Assembly: GCF_900114735.1 (NCBI RefSeq)
Contig: NZ_FOUA01000004.1
Location: forward strand, 186,001 to 250,000
Reading direction: 5' to 3'
DNA: 64,000 nt
Source: Halopseudomonas bauzanensis
Lineage (GTDB): Bacteria; Pseudomonadota; Gammaproteobacteria; Pseudomonadales; Pseudomonadaceae
The notes beneath the pieces were generated by a model. The model was given only the letters and a program-made list of their open reading frames with translations. It was not told the DNA's origin and made no database searches. A program made the translations under genes and the position numbers. Below, one piece after another: positions 58,085 to 64,000 of the stretch; within the stretch, counting starts at the first letter, position 1; every line of letters begins with the position of its first letter.

Positions 58085-59884
58085 TCAGAAACTCACACCG
58101 AAACTCAACGCAGCAAAATCCCGGTCTGTCATTACGTTATATTTACCATCAAAGAAGTTGGTATAGCTGATGCTTGCCTGATAGCGGTTCGCGTAATCGG
58201 CATTCAGGCCGATGCTCACCGACTTGGCGTCTTCAATGAAGTTGGGCCCATAACCGTTCACGTCGTGGGACCATGCGATGTTCGGGCTCAGGTTGATACC
58301 GGCGATCACGTTGCTGTAATCCAGTCCTGCCCGCACACGATAGCCCCAAGAAGAGCGCGTCACATAGCCTTCATTCTCACACCAGCGGGCATTTTCCGGA
58401 CGCTGGCCGTAGCATATGCCATCGATGGCCGGGCCCTGCCCGAACAACGGGTCACGGCCATAGCGAGTACTGCCCGGCCCGCTCTCCAGCCCGCCGATGT
58501 AGTTGAAGCCCACTTCGCCTGCCAGACTCAGGCGATTGGCGCCTAGTACCCGGTCGATCAGATGCACGACCGATACCTGCGCCTGCCACAGCTCCTTGCG
58601 ACGGTATCCATTGATTTCATCCAACGGCTGCAATGTCACTACCTCACCGTTATATACCGGCGTAGGGTAGAGATAACCAAGCACCCCGGCGGGGATGGCG
58701 GTCAAGCTCAGGTCGGAGGTATTGATCTGCAGATTGTAATTGGGCCGGTAGCTGATTTCCCCGGCTACCGTCGAGCCAGCGACGCTGGTCTGAAAGCTCA
58801 GCCCATACAGCTGGATATCTTCCGGATACTCCAGCAAGTAGCCCGCCGGCCCGCTGACACCGTTGATCCCCGGCACTCCCGGTATCACAGTGTCGTGTCC
58901 CCTGACCACTGAGAACGCCGGCACCCGGCTGTGGTAATTCATGGCGTATAGCCCAAACTCGGTATCATGCAGCTCAGGTACGAACCAGCGCAGGGCAATA
59001 CCATACTGACCACTGTCGCTCGCCTCGCGGTCCTTGTCATAGCGAACGTTGTAGTCCGTGGTCAGGTTGGTTGGCGGATACAGGATCGACGGCATACTAC
59101 CCTGCGGATTGTCCACCCCAACGCCAAGCCGGTCGTTACAGCCCTTGGCCAGGGTATCGCTGGTGGAGAAAAAGGTGCCGCAGTTGTCCACCACGCTCGG
59201 CGCCCATTTCAACTGATAGAAGAGCTCCATCGTCAGGTTCTGCGTCAAACCCTGGGAAAGGTAAAGCATCTCGACCGGAATCAACCCCTCCTTGACTTCC
59301 GCACCCGGCCGGCGGAAGGCGGACACGTCGATCGGGTTGATGGTATTGAGTGAGTTGCCAATAAACAGGCTCTCTCCCCAGCTCACAACCTGACGACCGA
59401 GCCGGATGTTTCCGGGATTATTGCCGATGAAATAGTTGTGGTACACAAAGGCGTCCATCAGCGCGATGCCAGAGCCCTTCTGCAGCGGATCGCGACCACG
59501 GTCACTAATATCGTAGAAGCGCTGGCCGCCGTCCTTGGTCTCGAAGTCGTACCAGTATTTGCCGCGGAAGAAGGCACCCGAATCGCCGTAACGCAATTCC
59601 AGATCGTGGGAACCCTTGAAGATCTTCGAGAAGGCATCGCCCTTGTCGAAGTTCAAGCGTCCATCGTCGGTGGTTTTGGCCGCCGCTCTGCCGCCGTTGT
59701 ACGGATCAATGAAATCCGCATCAGGGTTGGCAGTAGCCCAACTGGCACCGATGGACAACTCGCTGTCGAATTGCCCATCCAGATTCCCCCAGGTAAAAGA
59801 CGCGGCCTGGGCCAATGGTGTGAAAGCAAGGCCGATTGCCAGAGGCAGGAGCGCCAGCGGCCGTGGATTGTCTATTTTTGTCAT
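58085..59884 (-). CDS. DUF1302 outer-membrane barrel-like protein, paralogue B
   Basis: A 599-residue paralogue of the protein at 54853. It has a signal peptide (MTKIDNPRPLALLPLAIGLAFTPLAQA) and the same blocks: FTWGNLDGQFDSELSIGASW, DGRLNFDKGDAFSKIFKGSHDLELRYG, LGRQVVSWGESLFIGNSLNTINPIDVSAFRRPGAEVKEG and a C-terminal SYTNFFDGKYNVMTDRDFAALSFGVSF. Unlike paralogue A it has no DUF1329 partner and its own promoter and terminator. The start at 59884 places the signal peptide; the longer frame to 59929 adds 15 unlikely residues. AAGGGA precedes the ATG. Confidence 0.91.
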   Translation of the reverse strand: MTKIDNPRPLALLPLAIGLAFTPLAQAASFTWGNLDGQFDSELSIGASWATANPDADFIDPYNGGRAAAKTTDDGRLNFDKGDAFSKIFKGSHDLELRYGDSGAFFRGKYWYDFETKDGGQRFYDISDRGRDPLQKGSGIALMDAFVYHNYFIGNNPGNIRLGRQVVSWGESLFIGNSLNTINPIDVSAFRRPGAEVKEGLIPVEMLYLSQGLTQNLTMELFYQLKWAPSVVDNCGTFFSTSDTLAKGCNDRLGVGVDNPQGSMPSILYPPTNLTTDYNVRYDKDREASDSGQYGIALRWFVPELHDTEFGLYAMNYHSRVPAFSVVRGHDTVIPGVPGINGVSGPAGYLLEYPEDIQLYGLSFQTSVAGSTVAGEISYRPNYNLQINTSDLSLTAIPAGVLGYLYPTPVYNGEVVTLQPLDEINGYRRKELWQAQVSVVHLIDRVLGANRLSLAGEVGFNYIGGLESGPGSTRYGRDPLFGQGPAIDGICYGQRPENARWCENEGYVTRSSWGYRVRAGLDYSNVIAGINLSPNIAWSHDVNGYGPNFIEDAKSVSIGLNADYANRYQASISYTNFFDGKYNVMTDRDFAALSFGVSF

Positions 59885-59946
59885 TGTTCTAATCCCTTGT
59901 GTTGATCCACAGGCTCCAACAGGAGTCAATTAGAGACTAGCACCAC

Positions 59947-59962
59947 ATGAATGAACATTCAT
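59947..59962. promoter_or_regulatory. Perfect palindromic operator-like site upstream of DUF1302 paralogue B
   Basis: ATGAATGAACATTCAT: 7-base arms with a 2-base centre, within an AT-rich stretch 63 bases upstream of the start. The TGAATG..CATTCA form is typical of TetR-family operators. The same hexamer pair occurs in reversed order upstream of paralogue A (56838-56856). No TetR gene is in the window. Confidence 0.55.
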
Positions 59963-59992
59963 TTTATTTTTTGTCTATGGATCGCAGAAACC

Positions 59993-60021
59993 AAAAACCG
60001 GAGCATGAAGCTCCGGTTTTT
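59993..60021 (-). terminator. Bidirectional terminator after the wbpM-like gene
   Basis: AAAAACCGGAGC-ATGAA-GCTCCGGTTTTT: a 7-bp GC stem extended by A/T pairs and flanked by A5/T5 runs, so it works on either strand. It lies 24 bases past the wbpM-like stop. Confidence 0.93.
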
Positions 60022-60044
60022 AAGAACACGCCGCTGATAGCCCT

Positions 60045-62045
60045 TCAGCTACCCAGTTTCAAATGTTGTTCATACAGCAGATCAACAATACCGTTACTCG
60101 GTGCATAGCCCTGTACTGTGGATAGCAGTGTTTCGCGCACCAGGTTGTAATTGTCATCCCGTACCGCCTGGCGCAGGGTATCGAGAATCGGCAGCAACTG
60201 GTTCCACGGTATGTAGATCTCATTGGCCCGGTGGATCTTGCTGTGTGCGGTCGCCTCCGGGTTGTCGCCGATCAGCAGTTCCTCATACAGCTTCTCACCC
60301 GGCCGCAGTCCGCTGAAGGTCACCGCGATATCGCCCGAAGGATTGATCTCATCGCGCACTGTCAGGCCCGACAGCATGATCATCTTGCGCGCCAGATCGA
60401 CAATGGTCACCGGCTCGCCCATATCCAGCACGAACACATCACCACCCTGCCCCATGGCACCCGCCTGGATTACCAACTGCGCGGCTTCGGGAATGGTCAT
60501 GAAGTAACGGGTGATATCCGGGTGGGTCACGGTCACCGGGCCGCCACGGCGGATCTGCTCGCGAAAGCGTGGAATCACCGAGCCGGACGAGCCCAGCACG
60601 TTACCGAACCGAACCATGGTGAAACGTGTACGGTTCACCTGACTGACCTGCGCCTCCTCGCCCCACAGGCGCGGTGCCTGCTCGGCACTCAGCGCCTGCA
60701 ATACCAGCTCCGCCAGACGCTTGGTGGAGCCCATCACGTTGGTCGGGCGCACAGCCTTGTCAGTGGAGATAAGGACGAAGTTTTCCACCCGGCACTTGAT
60801 CGCCGCCTGCGCGGTATTCAGAGTGCCGAACACGTTGTTCATGATGCCTTCGGCAATATTGTGCTCCACCATCGGCACATGCTTGTAGGCTGCGGCGTGG
60901 TAGATAGTATTGATCTTCCAGGCACCGATCACATCCCGCAACCGACTGAAGTTGCGGATCGACCCCATGATCGGCACCAGCTGGATGTCCAGCTTGCGGC
61001 TGCGAATCCAACCCTCCAGCTCGCCATGGATCGCATACAGCGCATATTCGCTGTGCTCGAACAACACCAGCGTGGTTGGCTCCGACTGGACAATCTGGCG
61101 GCACAGTTCACTACCGATCGAGCCACCCGCGCCAGTGACCATCACCGCCTGACCCTTGATGCAACGCTGGAACAGCGATGGGTCCGGCGGCACTGGATCG
61201 CGCCCCAGCAGATCGGCGATGTCTACCTCCTGCAGGTCATCCACTTTCACCTTGCCGCAGGCCAGGTCCATGATCCCCGGTATGGTACGCACATGCAGAC
61301 CATGGCCCTGCAGCTTGGCCAGAATCTCCTGGCGCCGCGACCGGGTCGCCGACGGCAGAGCCAGCAGCATTTCCGCCGCGCCGGTTGCGGTGATCATGCT
61401 GCCTACCTCTTCTCCGGAATACACCGGCAGGCCAGCAATAGTCCGGCCGACCAGCTTGGGATCGTCATCCACGAAAGCCACCGCCTTGTACATCCGCCCC
61501 ACCTTCAGCGAAGCCAGCAACTGAGTACCCGCAGCACCTGCGCCATAAATAGCCACCGGCTGCCCAGCTATCTCGCCATCGCGGGAGCGGATGCTTGGCA
61601 GACCAGCGGTCAGCCAATCCCCCATGAAGTATTCCCGAGCCAGCAGACGCAACCCACCGATGAAGATCAGGCTCAGTGCCCAATAGGAGAAATACACCGA
61701 ACGGGGGAACAGCACGTCCCAGCCCAGGTCCTTGGCCACCAGCAGGGTGAAAGCAAACGCCAGGAAGCCCAGGGTGACCGCCTTGGCGATGCAATAAAGC
61801 GCAACGTTACCGAAATGCCGCATGACGGCGCGATACATGCCCATGCGCACATAGAGCGGCAAGGCCAGCAGCGGCGCGAGCACGAATAGCAATCCTTGGC
61901 CATTCTCCGGCCAGAGCCAACCCTCATCACCCAGCCGCAGAAATAGCGCCAGCCAGAGGGCCAGTGACAACAGAAGCACATCAGCCACGATCTGAATGGA
62001 GCGTTTCTGGTTATGGTTGAGTTCAATCAGTCGTTCTTTCAACAC
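60045..62045 (-). CDS. wbpM: WbpM/FlaA1-type UDP-GlcNAc 4,6-dehydratase, membrane-bound
   Basis: A 666-residue polysaccharide enzyme. Four N-terminal helices (about residues 15-125) precede a first Rossmann domain (AIYGAGAAGTQLLASLKVG) and the catalytic domain beginning KGQAVMVTGAGGSIGSELCRQI. The catalytic site shows LISTDKAVRPTNVMGSTKRLAEL, with the Met-x3-Lys of this branch instead of Tyr-x3-Lys. The enzyme makes UDP-4-keto-6-deoxy sugars for LPS/O-antigen (QuiNAc/FucNAc type). The start is GTG at 62045. In Pseudomonas, wbpM commonly closes the O-antigen cluster, fitting the manB-galE genes upstream on the same strand. Confidence 0.93.
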   Translation of the reverse strand: MLKERLIELNHNQKRSIQIVADVLLLSLALWLALFLRLGDEGWLWPENGQGLLFVLAPLLALPLYVRMGMYRAVMRHFGNVALYCIAKAVTLGFLAFAFTLLVAKDLGWDVLFPRSVYFSYWALSLIFIGGLRLLAREYFMGDWLTAGLPSIRSRDGEIAGQPVAIYGAGAAGTQLLASLKVGRMYKAVAFVDDDPKLVGRTIAGLPVYSGEEVGSMITATGAAEMLLALPSATRSRRQEILAKLQGHGLHVRTIPGIMDLACGKVKVDDLQEVDIADLLGRDPVPPDPSLFQRCIKGQAVMVTGAGGSIGSELCRQIVQSEPTTLVLFEHSEYALYAIHGELEGWIRSRKLDIQLVPIMGSIRNFSRLRDVIGAWKINTIYHAAAYKHVPMVEHNIAEGIMNNVFGTLNTAQAAIKCRVENFVLISTDKAVRPTNVMGSTKRLAELVLQALSAEQAPRLWGEEAQVSQVNRTRFTMVRFGNVLGSSGSVIPRFREQIRRGGPVTVTHPDITRYFMTIPEAAQLVIQAGAMGQGGDVFVLDMGEPVTIVDLARKMIMLSGLTVRDEINPSGDIAVTFSGLRPGEKLYEELLIGDNPEATAHSKIHRANEIYIPWNQLLPILDTLRQAVRDDNYNLVRETLLSTVQGYAPSNGIVDLLYEQHLKLGS

Positions 62046-62146
62046 AGGAGAAGGCCTCTGTTTTTGGGAAGCAGTACGCCGGGCGCGGCCGCACGGCGCA
62101 ACCTGCCACAGATGCGACAGCTAATGTAACAGAATGTTCCGATCAA

Positions 62147-63163
62147 TTAACGGTAGCCATTTGGGTTGGCTGACTGCCAACGCCAGGCATCGACGCACAT
62201 CGCTTCGAGATCCAGGCCCGCGCGCCAGCCAAGTTCCCGCTCGGCCAGCATGGGATCAGCGTAACAGCTGGCGACATCCCCAGGACGACGATCAGTCAGG
62301 GCATAAGGCAGTTCGCGACCGCAGGCACGCTCGAACGCATGCAACATATCCAATACCGAATAACCCATGCCCGTACCAAGGTTGAAAGCCTGGATGCCCC
62401 GTCCGCGCTCCAGCCACTGCAGCGCCTTGACATGCCCCTCGGCCAGATCCATGACGTGGATGTAATCGCGAACCCCGGTGCCATCGTGGGTCGGATAGTC
62501 ACTACCGTAGACACTCAACCGCTCGCGCCTACCGACCGCCACCTGGGCGATATAGGGCATCAGGTTGTTGGGGATGTCCGCCGGGTCCTCGCCGATACGG
62601 CCACTGATGTGAGCGCCTACGGGATTGAAATAGCGCAGCAATGCAACATTCCAGCTGTCATCTGACACATGCAGGTCACGCAGCATTTCTTCGATCATGA
62701 GTTTGGAGCGACCATAGGGGTTGGTCGCACTGGTTGGAAAGTCCTCACGGATCGGCAGGGTAGCCGGATCGCCATAGACAGTGGCAGAGGAGCTGAACAC
62801 CATGTTCTTCACCCCGGCACGCTGCATGGCCTGGCACAGCACCACAGTGCCGCTGACGTTGTTGTGGTAGTAGCGTAGCGGCTGCGCCACCGATTCGCCC
62901 ACCGCCTTCAGGCCGGCAAAGTGGATTACCGCATCGATGGCGTGGTCTTGAAACAATTGATCAAGCAATGCTGCGTCGTTGATGTCACCTTCAACCAGAG
63001 TCACCGCGTGGCCGACGATATCCTCGACCCGCCGCACCGCTTCACGGCAGCTGTTGCTGAAATTGTCCAGCACCACGACCCGGTATCCCGACTCCAGCAA
63101 TCTGATGCAAGTGTGCGAGCCGATATAGCCTGCACCGCCTGTCACCAAAATGGACTTGCTCAT
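62147..63163 (-). CDS. galE: UDP-glucose 4-epimerase
   Basis: A 338-residue short-chain dehydrogenase-type epimerase interconverting UDP-glucose and UDP-galactose. It has the NAD loop [31 protein letters not shown], the catalytic Ser region [13 protein letters not shown], Tyr-x3-Lys in [14 protein letters not shown], and [21 protein letters not shown]. All match GalE. AAGGAAA precedes the ATG, and the gene overlaps the manB stop by 4 bases. It provides galactose for LPS or exopolysaccharide. Confidence 0.95.
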   Translation of the reverse strand: MSKSILVTGGAGYIGSHTCIRLLESGYRVVVLDNFSNSCREAVRRVEDIVGHAVTLVEGDINDAALLDQLFQDHAIDAVIHFAGLKAVGESVAQPLRYYHNNVSGTVVLCQAMQRAGVKNMVFSSSATVYGDPATLPIREDFPTSATNPYGRSKLMIEEMLRDLHVSDDSWNVALLRYFNPVGAHISGRIGEDPADIPNNLMPYIAQVAVGRRERLSVYGSDYPTHDGTGVRDYIHVMDLAEGHVKALQWLERGRGIQAFNLGTGMGYSVLDMLHAFERACGRELPYALTDRRPGDVASCYADPMLAERELGWRAGLDLEAMCVDAWRWQSANPNGYR

Positions 63164-63999
63164 GCATTGTTTCCTTGATCAATTGCGCGTATGGCTTCCA
63201 GCAACCTGTCCGTTTCGCGTTGCATCAGGGTTTCATCACCGCGGCTTTCCACGTTCAGGCGAATAACCGGCTCCGTATTCGAGGCCCGCAGATTGAAGCG
63301 CCAGTCCGCGAAACAGACACTCAGGCCGTCAGTGTAATCGATATCCAGCGCACCGGGCGCGTACCGTGCCTCCATCGCCTTGAGCATCGCCGGGGCATCA
63401 CTGATTGTCAGATTGATTTCTCCAGAAGACGGATAGGCTGCAATGCGTTCACCTACCAGCTCAGAAAGCGGCTTGCCCTTGCGACAAACCAGTTCCGCCA
63501 CCAGCAGCCAGGGAATCATGCCACTGTCGCAATAGGCGAAGTCACGGAAATAGTGATGCGCACTCATCTCGCCGCCGTAGGCCGCATCCTCGGCGCGCAT
63601 GCGCTCCTTGATGAAGGCATGCCCGGCCTTGGTTTGCACCGCCGTTCCGCCATTCTGTTCGACCTGCTCCACGGTATTCCATACCAGTCGCGGATCATGA
63701 ATGATGCGTGCCCCCGGCTCCTTCTGCAGAAAGGCCTCGGCCAGCAACCCGACAATGTAATAACCCTCGATAAAGCGACCCTGCTCATCGAACAGGAAAC
63801 AGCGATCGAAATCGCCATCCCAGGCAATTCCCATATCGGCCCGGTATTCGAGCACCGCATCGCGGGTCACGCCACGGTTCTCGGTCAGTAACGGGTTCGG
63901 GATACCGTTGGGGAAGCTGGCGTCGGGCTCATGACATATCTTTACCATTTCCACCGGCATGTGCAGTTCGGCAAAGGCCTCCTCCAGCGCGTCCACCAC
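63160..63999 (-). CDS. manB: Phosphomannomutase (CpsG/ManB type), C-terminal part
   Basis: About 280 C-terminal residues of an alpha-D-phosphohexomutase; the 5' end lies beyond the right window edge. Visible parts are the metal-binding loop [17 protein letters not shown], the sugar-binding loop [31 protein letters not shown] (very like E. coli CpsG) and the phosphate-binding loop [17 protein letters not shown]. The active-site Ser is outside. It converts mannose-6-phosphate to mannose-1-phosphate, the substrate of ManC at 43662, which has no mutase partner in its own operon. It is coupled to galE by a 4-base overlap. Confidence 0.92.
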   Translation of the reverse strand: MVDALEEAFAELHMPVEMVKICHEPDASFPNGIPNPLLTENRGVTRDAVLEYRADMGIAWDGDFDRCFLFDEQGRFIEGYYIVGLLAEAFLQKEPGARIIHDPRLVWNTVEQVEQNGGTAVQTKAGHAFIKERMRAEDAAYGGEMSAHHYFRDFAYCDSGMIPWLLVAELVCRKGKPLSELVGERIAAYPSSGEINLTISDAPAMLKAMEARYAPGALDIDYTDGLSVCFADWRFNLRASNTEPVIRLNVESRGDETLMQRETDRLLEAIRAIDQGNNA

Positions 64000-64000
64000 C

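Noticed and set aside
60231-61889. 552-codon plus-strand reading frame
   Set aside because: It is antisense to the wbpM-like gene; the His/Gln-rich product has no domain.

Overview
The window comes from a gammaproteobacterial chromosome, most likely the Pseudomonas/Halopseudomonas group. Evidence for this: the gene content (ttcA, acnA, glmS, DUF2058, DUF1302/DUF1329, WbpM-type dehydratase), GC-rich codon use, dense packing, and two intergenic palindromes of the Pseudomonas REP type (GTGGGAGCGG...). No plasmid, phage, insertion sequence or CRISPR signal was seen. All calls come from reading the sequence; no database search was run.

Layout. Positions 1-1.8 kb hold the 5' end of a B12 receptor gene (btuB, minus) behind a cobalamin riboswitch, a copper-type mini-operon (copZ-DUF411) behind a MerR/CueR-type promoter, and tRNA-Asp. 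Positions 2-28 kb are mostly housekeeping or ordinary accessory genes: DUF2897/DUF2058, a chromate transporter, a retropepsin-like protease, a chemoreceptor, a YuiF/NhaC-type transporter, a pepSY-pepSY-response regulator-kinase operon, a patatin, an NlpC/P60 lipoprotein, ttcA-tag, Yip1, a J-domain protein, a choice-of-anchor I lipoprotein, an MFS transporter, a flavodoxin, SprT, a spermidine-synthase-like enzyme, an ABC exporter, aconitase and glmS. Positions 28-30.7 kb carry a Cd/Pb/Zn P-type ATPase divergent from its MerR-type regulator.

The most distinctive part is 30.7-51.9 kb, a Wzx/Wzy-type exopolysaccharide locus. An acyltransferase/ATP-grasp pair (minus) diverges from a gene encoding a winged-helix DNA-binding domain fused to a degenerate protein-kinase domain. 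Next comes a leader with a perfect ops element (GGCGGTAGCGTG) inside a JUMPstart-like sequence. A 16.6-kb plus-strand run of twelve genes follows: wzc-type co-polymerase/tyrosine kinase, ugd, four glycosyltransferases, Wzy-like, manC, Wzx-like, pyruvyltransferase, an FrhB-like iron-sulfur protein and a WcaJ-type initiating transferase. The ops element implies control by an RfaH-family antiterminator. The enzyme set predicts an acidic, pyruvylated, mannose/glucuronate-containing polymer with about five sugars per repeat, similar in logic to xanthan. No Wza-type outer-membrane exporter or Wzb-type phosphatase lies in the window.

After dsdA (51.9-53.3 kb) comes a DUF1329-DUF1302 pair, an AraC-type regulator and a second DUF1302 gene (53.4-59.9 kb), with palindromic operator-like sites upstream of both DUF1302 genes. 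The window ends with a minus-strand sugar-nucleotide group: manB/cpsG (cut by the edge), galE and a wbpM-like dehydratase. ManB should supply mannose-1-phosphate to the ManC of the exopolysaccharide operon.
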